64,000 bases of DNA. Source: Arthrobacter saudimassiliensis. Lineage in GTDB: Bacteria; Actinomycetota; Actinomycetes; Actinomycetales; Micrococcaceae. Under the pieces are notes generated by a model that was given only the letters and a program-made list of their open reading frames with translations, did no database searches and had not been told where the DNA came from. This document shows, one piece after another, positions 55,221 through 63,675 of this stretch. The stretch lies in assembly GCA_900016675.1 (NCBI GenBank), contig LN483071.1, forward strand, positions 1 through 64,000. Reading direction: 5' to 3'. Position 1 is the stretch's first letter. Each line of letters starts with the position of its first letter. The position numbers and the translations under genes are program-made.

Positions 55221-58200
55221 CTACCCGATGTCGCCGCCGGCCAGCCGGGTGACGATGTGTGAGCCGCGGCGCCCCTTGACGATCTGCAGCTGGGAGGTCA
55301 CCCGCTGCTTCATCTCGGCCACGTGGCTGACCAGCCCGACGATCCGTCCGCCGTCGCGCAGGCCTTCCAGCGCGTCCATCACCTGCTCCAGTGACTGGTC
55401 GTCGAGGCTGCCGAACCCCTCGTCAACAAAGAGCGTCTCGATGCTGACGCCGCCGGCTTCCTGCTGCACGACGTCGGCGAGGCCCAGCGCCAGCGACAGC
55501 GACGCCATGAAGCCTTCGCCGCCGGACAGGGTGCCGGTGTCGCGCGTCTGGCCGGTCCAGCCGTCGATCACGTGCAGCCCGAGCCCCGCCCTGCGGTTCC
55601 CGGACCGGGCGTCGCTGTGCACCAGGGCGTAGCGGCCCCCGGTCATCGCCGCGAGCCGTTCGGTGGCGGCGGCCGCCACCTGCTCGAGCCGCGCGGCCAG
55701 GACATAGGTGCTCAGGGCCATGCGGTAGCGGTTCTCCCCTGCCCCGCGGGCGGCGTCCGCCACCCCGCGCAGCAGCTCGCAGCGCGCCGCCATGGGGTCC
55801 ACGCGTGCGCTCACCGCCCGCGCCTGGACCGCGTAGCCGGCGAGGACATCGGCCGAGTCCCGCAGCCGCTGCACCAGCAGGTCCGCTTCGCGGCGCCGCT
55901 GCCGCAGGGACTCCAGCCCGGCCTCGGCCGCGGCGATGTCCTCCTCCGAGGGCAGCGGCCGGCCGCCGTCGTCCTCCTGCCCGGCCAGGGCCTCTTCCCG
56001 CAGGGCAAGCCGCCGGCCCTGCTCCTCGTGCTCATCGATCCGCGCCTGCAGCTGCCCGGCCAGGGCATCTGCCAGCAGCGCTCCCCGGACCTCGCCGGCG
56101 TCGGCGAACTCGGTGTCGGCCAGGGCGCCGGCCAGGGCGGCCTCCGCCTCCACGCTCCGGGCGCGGCGCGCTTCGGCCCGGCTCAGCGCCGTGCGCGCCG
56201 CTTCGACCAGGTGCCGCAGTTCGGTGAGGACGGCGACCCGCCCGGCCAGGGTCTCGAACCCGCCGCGCAGCTCTGCGGTCCGTGCCGCGAGTTCGGCGGC
56301 GCGCTGCTGCGCCTCCGCCGAACGGGCGCGGGCCGCCGCCTCCGCCACCCGGGCGTCCTGTTCGGCCCCGGCCTGGGCCTGCTGCCGGGCCAGGAGCTGT
56401 TCCCGGCGCTGTTCACCGGCGGCGAGGGCCTCTGCCTCGGCCTCGGCCTGCCGTATGGCCTGCTGCAGGGCCTGGACCCGCCCGGCGGCTTCCGCGGCGT
56501 CGCCGCCGCCGCCCTGCGCGCGCAGGCCTTCCTGCTGCAGCGCCAGCGCCTCGGCCTGGCGCCGCGCCGCCTCCCAGTCCTCTTCGGCGGCCGCAACCCG
56601 GTCGCGCAGCTGCTCCTCGGCCTCCTGGTCAACGGCTTCGCCGTCGGCCGGCGGAGGTGCAGGCGCCGGATGCTCCAGGGCTCCGCACACCGGGCAGCTG
56701 CTCCCGGGAACGAGCCCGGCGGCAAGGTCCGCGGCGGCCTGTTCCAGCCGGCGGGCGACGGCGTCCTGCCACTGCCCGCGCAGGTCCTGGTAGCGGCCGC
56801 GCAGGTCGGCGGCCACGGCCGCTGCGGACGCCGAAGCTGCCGCTGCCTCCCGGAAGGCGGTGACGGCCCTGCGCCGCGCCTCAGCCTCCGCGAGGTCCCG
56901 CCGCAGGCCCTGCAGCACCGCCCCGGCGTCCTTCAGCCGTTCCAGGTCCGCTTCCACGGCGTCAAGCTCGACGCGCAGCCGGACACGTTCGGCGGCGGCC
57001 GCTTCGGCGCCGCGGGAGTGTTCCGCGGCCTGATCGGCGGCGAGCGCCGCCTCCTCCGCCAGCTGCGCCGCCCGCTCCTCCTCCGCCAGTCCGGCCCGGG
57101 CGGCGGCCAGGTCCTCGGCCAGGGAGTAGTCCAGTCCGGTGAGCGCCTCCGGCAGGGCCTGCCGGTCAGCCGGCAGGGCGGCCGCAGCCACGGGCGGCTG
57201 GTGCAGGCGGCCAACCAGGGCAGCAACCGCATCGGCCGCGGCGTCTTCGGCCTGCGCGGCCGCATCCGACGCGCTCTGCCAGGCATCGAGCACGCCGGCC
57301 ACGGCGCACGCGTGCCGGTGGGCCTGCAGCTGCGCCCGCACCGGCTCCAGCGCCGCATCCTCCTGCCGATGCCGCTCCAGGTCCCGGGCCAGGCGGCTGC
57401 GCTCCAGGCCGCGTTCCCGCCGGGTGTGCAGGGCGGTGCAGGCTGCGTCGGCTTCGGCCACGGACGCTTCGCCGCCGGCGAGGTCCTCTTCGGCCTGCTT
57501 GAGCCGGGTCCTCAGCCGCTCCTCGGCGGCCGCGATACGCTCGACCGGATCGGTGTCCTTCTCCGGTGCCGCTTCGGCCCCCTCCCCGGCTTCGCCCGGC
57601 TCAATGCCCTCCCCGGCGGCCTCGTCGCCCTGCGCTCCGTCGTCCGCCTGCAGATCGCTGCGGTGCCGGAGCATTTCGTCATCGGCCCGCCGCAGGATGT
57701 GGTCCAGTTCCTGCTGCTCGGCCGCGAGCTTCGCCTCAGCCGCGGCCGCCTCCTGGCGCAGCTGTTCCTCCACGCGCTCAAACCGGTCGGTGCCGAAGAG
57801 CTTCTGCAGCAGGACCGCGCGTTCAGTGGCGTCGGCGCGCAGGAAGGCGGCGAAGTCGCCCTGCGGCAGCATCACCACCCGGGTGAACTGTTCCTTGTTC
57901 ATTCCCAGCAGCGCCTGGATTTCCGCGGAGGCCTCGTCGTTGCGGGCGGACTTCTCCACCCACTGTCCGCCGACCAGCTCGCGGAGCAGGGTCCGGGCCT
58001 GTTCCGTCACCGTCGCACGCCCTCCGGCGCGCTTGGCCGGCCGTTCCCACTGCGGTGACCGGGCCACCTCAAGACGCCGGCAGCCCGAGGAGAACTCCAG
58101 GACGACCTCGGGAGCGGCCGCCGGCGCGGCGTGGTCGCTGCGCAGCCGCTTGGCCTGCTGCCGCGCCCCGGGCACGCCCCCGTACAGGGCAAAGCAGATC

Positions 58201-58340
58201 GCATCGAGCACGCTGGTCTTGCCCGCGCCGGTGGGGCCGTTGAGCAGGAACAGTCCCTGCGCGCCGACGTCGTCAAAGTCGATGACCTGGCGTTCGGCAA
58301 ACGGCCCGAAGGCCTGGATCTCCAGCCGGTGGATCCTCAT
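55221..58340 (-). CDS. sbcC: Nuclease SbcCD ATPase subunit
   Basis: A 1039-residue SMC/Rad50-like ATPase. Walker A is GPTGAGKT at 35-42; long Ala/Glu/Arg/Gln-rich coiled coils occupy about 180-900; the zinc hook CPVC begins near residue 549; the ABC signature LSGGEGFMASLSLALGLADVV and Walker B ETLFVDEGFGSLDD are at the C-terminus. With SbcD it cleaves hairpins and protein-blocked DNA ends. Start at 58340 overlaps the sbcD stop (ATGA); the upstream extension in frame lies inside sbcD. Confidence 0.96.
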   Translation of the reverse strand: MRIHRLEIQAFGPFAERQVIDFDDVGAQGLFLLNGPTGAGKTSVLDAICFALYGGVPGARQQAKRLRSDHAAPAAAPEVVLEFSSGCRRLEVARSPQWERPAKRAGGRATVTEQARTLLRELVGGQWVEKSARNDEASAEIQALLGMNKEQFTRVVMLPQGDFAAFLRADATERAVLLQKLFGTDRFERVEEQLRQEAAAAEAKLAAEQQELDHILRRADDEMLRHRSDLQADDGAQGDEAAGEGIEPGEAGEGAEAAPEKDTDPVERIAAAEERLRTRLKQAEEDLAGGEASVAEADAACTALHTRRERGLERSRLARDLERHRQEDAALEPVRAQLQAHRHACAVAGVLDAWQSASDAAAQAEDAAADAVAALVGRLHQPPVAAAALPADRQALPEALTGLDYSLAEDLAAARAGLAEEERAAQLAEEAALAADQAAEHSRGAEAAAAERVRLRVELDAVEADLERLKDAGAVLQGLRRDLAEAEARRRAVTAFREAAAASASAAAVAADLRGRYQDLRGQWQDAVARRLEQAAADLAAGLVPGSSCPVCGALEHPAPAPPPADGEAVDQEAEEQLRDRVAAAEEDWEAARRQAEALALQQEGLRAQGGGGDAAEAAGRVQALQQAIRQAEAEAEALAAGEQRREQLLARQQAQAGAEQDARVAEAAARARSAEAQQRAAELAARTAELRGGFETLAGRVAVLTELRHLVEAARTALSRAEARRARSVEAEAALAGALADTEFADAGEVRGALLADALAGQLQARIDEHEEQGRRLALREEALAGQEDDGGRPLPSEEDIAAAEAGLESLRQRRREADLLVQRLRDSADVLAGYAVQARAVSARVDPMAARCELLRGVADAARGAGENRYRMALSTYVLAARLEQVAAAATERLAAMTGGRYALVHSDARSGNRRAGLGLHVIDGWTGQTRDTGTLSGGEGFMASLSLALGLADVVQQEAGGVSIETLFVDEGFGSLDDQSLEQVMDALEGLRDGGRIVGLVSHVAEMKQRVTSQLQIVKGRRGSHIVTRLAGGDIG

Positions 58341-59524
58341 GCCGTGACCTCCTCCGCCTGGACGGCGGCCAGGACGTCGGCGATCAGCGTGCGTTCGGTG
58401 TCGTCGGCGGCGCGGGAGCGCACATGCTCCAGGAACCCGCAGCAGATGTCGAGGTCGTCGGCGGCGCGGGCCATCCGCTGGCTGTAGGTCTGGACGGGAC
58501 CGTTTGCCCCGGGCGGCGGGTCGAAGGACAGCACCAGGGTGTCGGCGAAGCGCTGCCGGAGCCGGTCCATGGCGCGGGCGGGCCGCTCGCGGTCGGTGAG
58601 CGTGACCTGGCACCAGGCCTGCTCGGCCCAGGCCAGCCCGGGGTCGGCCAGCAGCTGGTCCAGCTCCCCCCGGAGCACGGCCAGGCGCCTGGGCTGCGGC
58701 CAGGACACCGGCTCCACCGCGGGCGAGAAGCCCTCCCCGAAGTCCAGCAGCCAGGCGCCCTTGTCCTGGCCCGCCTCTGAGAATGAATAGGCGAGCGGGG
58801 ACCCGCTGTAACGGGTGGCCGGGGCGAGGACCTGCCGGCCGTGCAGGTGGCCCAGGGCCGTGTAGGCAAAGCCGTCGAACAGGTCCAGCGGGACGGCGCC
58901 CACCCCTCCCACGGCGAGGTCCCGCTCGCTGTCGGAGCTGAGGCCTCCGCTGACGAAGGCGTGGGCCATGACGACGGGCCGTACCGGAGCCCCGTCGGCG
59001 GCACGCCGGGAAACGTCTGCGCGGATCCGCTGCACGGCCTCGGCCAGGACGGCTTCATGCGAGGGACGGTCCACGCCCAGCTCGGCGGCGGCCAGCCGCG
59101 GCTCCAGGTAGGGAATCCCGTACACGGCCACCGGACCGGCACCCTGTCCGCCGCCCTGTTCCGACGCGTCGCCCAGCAGCACCGGCCGGTCCAGGTCGGC
59201 GGGGCGGGTGCGCAGGTGCACCCCGCCGCGTTCCAGGACCCGGCCGCCGAAGCCCAGCCGCGCAGCGGAGTCATGGTTGCCGGAGGTGATGATCACCTGG
59301 GCGCCCGCGCCGGTGACCGCCGCCAGGGCCTCGTCAAGCAGCCGGACCACGTCGACGCCCGGCAGGGCACGGTCGTACACGTCGCCGGCCACGAGGACAG
59401 CATCAACGCTGTGTTCCCTGACCGTCTCTACCAGCCTGGCCAGGAAGTCCCGCTGCGCTTCGAGCATGCCGACGCCGTGGAAGGAACGGCCGAGGTGCCA
59501 GTCGGAGGTGTGGAGAATCCGCAT
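58337..59524 (-). CDS. sbcD: Nuclease SbcCD exonuclease subunit
   Basis: A 395-residue Mre11-like metallophosphoesterase. The metal-binding motifs are HTSDWHLGR (N-terminus), VLVAGDVYDR, ITSGNHDSAARL, VVMAHAFVSGG and ALGHLHGRQVL. It forms the SbcC2-SbcD2 nuclease. ATG at 59524 is 6 nt after TAGGTT (59531-59536), indicating a leaderless transcript for sbcDC. Confidence 0.96.
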   Translation of the reverse strand: MRILHTSDWHLGRSFHGVGMLEAQRDFLARLVETVREHSVDAVLVAGDVYDRALPGVDVVRLLDEALAAVTGAGAQVIITSGNHDSAARLGFGGRVLERGGVHLRTRPADLDRPVLLGDASEQGGGQGAGPVAVYGIPYLEPRLAAAELGVDRPSHEAVLAEAVQRIRADVSRRAADGAPVRPVVMAHAFVSGGLSSDSERDLAVGGVGAVPLDLFDGFAYTALGHLHGRQVLAPATRYSGSPLAYSFSEAGQDKGAWLLDFGEGFSPAVEPVSWPQPRRLAVLRGELDQLLADPGLAWAEQAWCQVTLTDRERPARAMDRLRQRFADTLVLSFDPPPGANGPVQTYSQRMARAADDLDICCGFLEHVRSRAADDTERTLIADVLAAVQAEEVTA

Positions 59525-59565
59525 ACCTTCAACCTACCCGCCCCCTCCGACAGTTCCGGTTCCGA

Positions 59566-59619
59566 GGCCGGGCGGGGCGGGAAGGCCGGGCGGGGCGGGA
59601 AGGCCGGGGCCGGCGGGAA
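59566..59619. repeat. 18-bp tandem repeat, three copies
   Basis: Two exact copies of GGCCGGGCGGGGCGGGAA (59566-59583, 59584-59601) and a degenerate third (GGCCGGGGCCGGCGGGAA, 59602-59619), between the sbcD promoter and the aquaporin stop. Pure G+C-rich, non-coding. Confidence 0.85.
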
Positions 59620-59657
59620 GGCAGGGCAGCGGTACGGGCGTCCGGCGGGCAGCGGTC

Positions 59658-60704
59658 CTAGCTGCGGCCGCGCCCCTCGCCGCCGTCGTCGCCGGGCGTG
59701 TCGAAGCTGCGCGCAGCGTCACCGGTCGCGCCGTCGGGGGCGCTGGTGTCTCCGGCGGCAGCCGGTCCGGCATCGGCCACGTCAGTCCCGGCGTCGGTCG
59801 TGTCGGTCCCGGCGGCTGCGGCGCCGGTCGCGGCGGTTGCGGTCCCGGCGGTGCGGGGCTGCGTGTGGACCTCTGCCCGGTTCCCTTCCGCGGCGGACCC
59901 GGTCTCCGCTGCGTCATGGCCAATGCGCTCTGCGGCTCCCGGGACCAGGTCGATGCTGCGGTAGATCAGGCCGGTGATGACTGCGCCCACCAGCGGAGCC
60001 ACCCAGAACAGCCACAGCTGCCCGCCGCCGGAAAAGTCGGCAAACAGCACCGGGGCGGTGGACCGCGCCGGGTTCAGGCCGCCGCCCGTGACCGGCCCGA
60101 GGACCGCGAGCAGGACCGCGTAGGCCAGGCCCACGGCAAAGGGCGCGGCACCGGAACGCACGCCGGAACCGGCCGTGGCGCCCAGGAACACAGCGGTCAG
60201 CAGCGCGGCGGCGATCACCTCGAGCAGCAGCGCGCCCGCCAGCGGGAAGCCGAGGGCGCTGTCCTCGCCGAAGCTGTTGACGGACTGGGCAAAGATCTGG
60301 CTGACGGAGGTTACCTGCGGGTATCCGCTGAGGGCGGTCCAGAGCACGAAGACGCCAAAGACGGCGCCGATCAGCTGCGCGACGACGTACGGCGCGACCG
60401 CGATCCAGGGCGTGCGGCCCGCGACGGCGGAGCCCACGGTGATGGCGGGATTGAAGTGTCCGCCGGAGACGTAGCCGAACGCGACCATGGCGGCGGCAAG
60501 GCCCAGGCCGAAGCCGAACGGTGCCGGCACTCCCCCCTGCGTGCTGAAGATCGTCAGGCCGAAGCCCGCGAAGATCAGCAGCGCGGTGCCTGCGGCCTCC
60601 GCGACGGACCGGCCCACCAGACCGTAGCGGTGCCCGGCGCGCGCGGAGGGTTCGGGGTGTGCGGTCCCGGCCGCGCTCGCGCCGGAAGTATTGGGAGAAG
60701 TCAT
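59658..60704 (-). CDS. Aquaporin/MIP-family channel with long C-terminal tail
   Basis: A 348-residue channel protein. The two half-helix NPA motifs are intact (GGHFNPAITVG and GGGLNPARSTAPVL), with six TM segments between about residues 30 and 250. The selectivity-filter region cannot be assigned to water or glycerol by eye, though GLNPARS points to an AqpZ-like water channel. After TM6 (VGAVITGLIYRSIDL) a ~100-residue Ala/Gly/Thr/Asp-rich tail follows, unusual for the family. Start at 60704 (MTSPNT) chosen over a long basic extension. Confidence 0.92.
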   Translation of the reverse strand: MTSPNTSGASAAGTAHPEPSARAGHRYGLVGRSVAEAAGTALLIFAGFGLTIFSTQGGVPAPFGFGLGLAAAMVAFGYVSGGHFNPAITVGSAVAGRTPWIAVAPYVVAQLIGAVFGVFVLWTALSGYPQVTSVSQIFAQSVNSFGEDSALGFPLAGALLLEVIAAALLTAVFLGATAGSGVRSGAAPFAVGLAYAVLLAVLGPVTGGGLNPARSTAPVLFADFSGGGQLWLFWVAPLVGAVITGLIYRSIDLVPGAAERIGHDAAETGSAAEGNRAEVHTQPRTAGTATAATGAAAAGTDTTDAGTDVADAGPAAAGDTSAPDGATGDAARSFDTPGDDGGEGRGRS

Positions 60705-60883
60705 GGAGAAAACGCGTCCTGTCCTTGGGCGGGCGGATAACCCGCGGGATCTTCGCAGGGCCGTGCGGCCCCGGCTACAAACTACCCCAGCCTGCCCGGG
60801 GCGTCTGTGCACAGCATGGAAAAACCCTGGGCGCCGGCAGGAGGACCGCCGCCCCCTTCGGGAAGCGGCCTAAGCTGGTAGCC

Positions 60884-61990
60884 GTGACTTCCCTTCCGCA
60901 TCCAGCGCCCGACTCCGCCGTCCCCTCCGCAGCGGCACGCATCCGCGGCTGCCTCGCCGGCCTGCTCGCCGCCGACAGCCAGCTGCGGCAGGACCCTGCC
61001 TCTGCGGCTCGCCCCGCGGATGAGGCCGAGCTCGCCCTCTACACGGTGGACGGGCTTGTCGAGGCGCTGCAGTGGGCCAATGACGGCGTGAGCGCCGACG
61101 AGACGGCCTGCCTCTGGCTGGCCTACCTGCGCTGGGCCCGGCTGCGCGGGCTGCCCGTGGACGACGGCGCCCCGGCCGCTCCGGCCCGGCCCCTGGACCG
61201 GCTGCTGGCCGGCACCGGCGCCGCTGCCCGGCCCGATGCTCCCGCCGGGCGGGCCCTCATTCTCTCCGACATGGGCACCACCGGCCGGCCGGTCAACCCC
61301 GCGGCGGACGACGACGGCGCGCTGCTGCGTTCGGTGCCCGCCGGGCTGATTCCGTACATTCCGGAGGAGGCCGCTGCCCGGATCGCCTTGAACGGCGCCG
61401 CGCTGACTCACGGCCATCCGCTGGCCTGGCATGCTGCGGCCGCACTGGCCGCGGTCGTCCACGCCCTCGCAGAAGGCCGGGCGCCGCAGGCGGCCGTGTC
61501 CGCCGGCGTCGGCGTCGCCGTCTCCGCGCCTGTGCCCGAACTGGCCCGGGCCCTGGCGTCCGCGGAGGCGGAGGGCGCGGCCGGGCGGCTGCCCGTCCCC
61601 GCTCCGGCCGGCGCCGGTGACGGCAGCGGCCGGCGGGCGGACGTGGTGCTGGCTGCGGCCGTCCAGGCCGTGCTGGCCGTCGCTGCGGGCGCCCAGCTGC
61701 CGGACGCCCAGCTGCCGGACGACCAGCCGGCAGACGAGGAGCAGAACCAGCCGGTCGGCTCCTCATCGGCTGTCCGGCCTGCCGGCCCGGCTGCGACCAG
61801 CTACCGGAGCGCGGTCCGCGCGGCGGCGGCCGCCGGCGGACCTGTGGCCGGGGCGGCGGCCGGCGCGCTGATCGGCACGTGGCTGGGCGACGAGGCGGTG
61901 CCGGCGGTCTCCGCGGCGGAACCGGCGGCGGCGCTGGACCTCGTGGCGGCGGACCTCATCCGGGTCACCGGGAGCGCGGCGGAGGGCTAG
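60884..61990 (+). CDS. ADP-ribosylglycohydrolase-like protein lacking metal-site residues
   Basis: A 368-residue protein with an ADP-ribosylglycohydrolase (DraG/ARH) outline: RIRGCLAGLLAADS, then DETACLWLAYLRWARLRG, GTTGRP, DDDGALLRSVPAGLIPY, ALTHGHPLAWHAAAALAAVVHAL, and AGAAAGALIGTWLG. The expected motifs that bind the two Mg ions, an SDDT-type pair after the first helix and a G-D-x-D-T segment near the end, are replaced by LYTVDG and GGPVAGA. It is thus probably not a hydrolase. GTG at 60884 is 7 nt after TAAGCT (leaderless); the larger upstream frame is rejected. Confidence 0.75.
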   Translation: MTSLPHPAPDSAVPSAAARIRGCLAGLLAADSQLRQDPASAARPADEAELALYTVDGLVEALQWANDGVSADETACLWLAYLRWARLRGLPVDDGAPAAPARPLDRLLAGTGAAARPDAPAGRALILSDMGTTGRPVNPAADDDGALLRSVPAGLIPYIPEEAAARIALNGAALTHGHPLAWHAAAALAAVVHALAEGRAPQAAVSAGVGVAVSAPVPELARALASAEAEGAAGRLPVPAPAGAGDGSGRRADVVLAAAVQAVLAVAAGAQLPDAQLPDDQPADEEQNQPVGSSSAVRPAGPAATSYRSAVRAAAAAGGPVAGAAAGALIGTWLGDEAVPAVSAAEPAAALDLVAADLIRVTGSAAEG

Positions 61991-62970
61991 GCGGGAAGCC
62001 TGGCCTCGAGCATCTGCAGGAACTGCACCTCGGAAAGCACCATGATGTCCCGGCCCTGCTCCATCAGGTCCAGCGCCCGCCGTGCCTTGCCGGTGAGGCG
62101 GCCGCTGCGCAGTTCGGCGGCGTCGAACCCGTCCCCCACCACGAGCACCCCGGTGCTGCGGGTGACCGAACTGGCCGGCCGGGCGCCCACGCCCGCCGCC
62201 AGGTCCTTGGCGGTCTGCCGGGGCATTGCCAGCTCTCCGGTGAAGACGATCGAGCGGCCGTACAGCGGGTGGCCCGGGTCGGCGTCGGGATTCGGCGCCG
62301 TGTTCTCGCCCTCCTGCGGCCAGCGCGGCGCCGGCGGCACGGTGCCCCGGGCCAGGATGTCGCGGGTGGGACGGGACATCTCGTCGATGCCGGGGCGGTA
62401 GGCCGGCATGTGCGAGGCCCGCAGGTTGGTGGCCGCGAAGTACTCGGCAAGGGAGGCGCAGCCGGCGCGGCGGACGACGTCGATCATGATCCCGGCGGAG
62501 GCCCGGGCGTCTTCGGCGGCGTCGTGGTGGTTCACCAGCGGCACCCCGGCGGCTTCGGCCGCGAAGGGCAGCGAATGCGACGCCAGCGTGTAGGTCCGGC
62601 GGGAGTGCTGCACCGTGCAGGTGTAGTCGTAGGCCGGCCCGGGCAGGTCGGAGACCTCCAGTGCCGAGCGGATGACGCCCAGGTCGAAGGCGGCGTTGTG
62701 CGCGACCAGGATGTCCTCTCCGATGAACGCCCCGATTTCGGCGAACAGTTCGCCGAACCGGGGCGCGGAGGCCACCATTTCCGCTTCGATGCCGTGGATC
62801 CGCACGTTGCGGAAGTCGAAGTGGTCGTGCCCGGCGGGCGGGCGCATCAGCCAGGCGGCCTCCTCGACCACCCTGCCGCCGCGGACCTTGGTCAGGCCGA
62901 CGGCGCAGGGAGAGCCGCGGAACCCGTTGGCCGTTTCGAAGTCAATTGCGGTGAAGGCGAGGTCCTGCAC
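61987..62970 (-). CDS. DnaQ-like 3'-5' exonuclease with BRCT domain
   Basis: A 327-residue protein. The DEDDh exonuclease core (about 1-170) has AIDFETANGF (D and E), LVAHNAAFDLGVI (D) and HHDAAEDARASAGI (H and D). A linker of ~50 residues leads to a BRCT domain (about 235-325, SIVFTGELAMPRQTAKDLA... TGVLVVGDG). The architecture is like PolIII epsilon-type repair exonucleases of actinobacteria. GTG start follows the DedA stop with no gap (TGAGTG). Its stop overlaps the convergent gene's stop in CTAG. Confidence 0.93.
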   Translation of the reverse strand: MQDLAFTAIDFETANGFRGSPCAVGLTKVRGGRVVEEAAWLMRPPAGHDHFDFRNVRIHGIEAEMVASAPRFGELFAEIGAFIGEDILVAHNAAFDLGVIRSALEVSDLPGPAYDYTCTVQHSRRTYTLASHSLPFAAEAAGVPLVNHHDAAEDARASAGIMIDVVRRAGCASLAEYFAATNLRASHMPAYRPGIDEMSRPTRDILARGTVPPAPRWPQEGENTAPNPDADPGHPLYGRSIVFTGELAMPRQTAKDLAAGVGARPASSVTRSTGVLVVGDGFDAAELRSGRLTGKARRALDLMEQGRDIMVLSEVQFLQMLEARLPA

Positions 62971-63657
62971 TCAGGCGTCGCCCCGCTCCGCGGCGCGGCG
63001 GCGGCGGTTGCTGCGGATCTTGGAGACCAGCCACCAGGCGGCGCCGATCAGCACGGCCACGATGACGATCTTCTGGAAGATGTCGGCGTACTGCTCCACC
63101 ACGTGCCAGTTTTCGCCGAGCAGGAATCCGGCGCAGATGAAGATGGCGTTCCAGATCAGCGAGCCGGCGGTGGTCAGCAGCAGGAACATGCCCACCGGCA
63201 TGCGCTCGATGCCGGCGGGGATGGAGATGAGGCTGCGGAAGATGGGGATCATCCGTCCGAAGAACACCGCTTTGTAGCCGTGGCGGGCGAACCAGGCCTC
63301 GACCTTGTCCACGTCCTCCAGGTCCACCAGCGGCATCTTGTCCACGATGGCCCGCATCCGGTCCCGTCCCAGCCAGGCACCGATCCCGTAGAGCGCCAGG
63401 GCGCCGACGACGGAGCCCACCGTGGTCCAGATCAGGGCCGCGATGATGGAGAAGTTGCCCTGGCTGGCGGCGAAGCCGGCCAGCGGCAGGATCACTTCGC
63501 TGGGCAGCGGCGGGAACAGGTTTTCCAGGGCGATGGCCAGCCCGGCTCCCGGAGCACCGATGGTCTCCATGAGCTCGACCGACCAGTCGGCAAAGCGTTC
63601 GATCAGGGATCCGTCGGTGGCGGCAGCCTCGGCGGCGGCGGGAATCAGGATAGTCAT
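62971..63657 (-). CDS. DedA-family membrane protein
   Basis: A 228-residue SNARE-associated/DedA protein, likely a lipid flippase or proton-coupled transporter. FPPLPSEVILPLAGFAA (the conserved E/P re-entrant loop), GIGAWLGRDRMRAIV, FFGRMIPIFRSLISIPAGIERMP and an arginine-rich C-terminus are family features, with four to five TM segments. ATG at 63657 has GGGGAG upstream; a start four codons earlier lacks this spacing. The exonuclease follows with no gap. Confidence 0.93.
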   Translation of the reverse strand: MTILIPAAAEAAATDGSLIERFADWSVELMETIGAPGAGLAIALENLFPPLPSEVILPLAGFAASQGNFSIIAALIWTTVGSVVGALALYGIGAWLGRDRMRAIVDKMPLVDLEDVDKVEAWFARHGYKAVFFGRMIPIFRSLISIPAGIERMPVGMFLLLTTAGSLIWNAIFICAGFLLGENWHVVEQYADIFQKIVIVAVLIGAAWWLVSKIRSNRRRRAAERGDA

Positions 63658-63675
63658 AGCGCTCCCCATTCTGCC

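Noticed and set aside
59566-59619. 18-bp tandem repeats as a CRISPR or origin element
   Set aside because: No unique spacers separate the units, there are no cas genes, and no DnaA-box-like or A+T-rich sequence is near.
59208-60740. A 510-codon open frame on the plus strand
   Set aside because: Antisense to sbcD and the aquaporin, which carry diagnostic motifs; no ribosome binding site.
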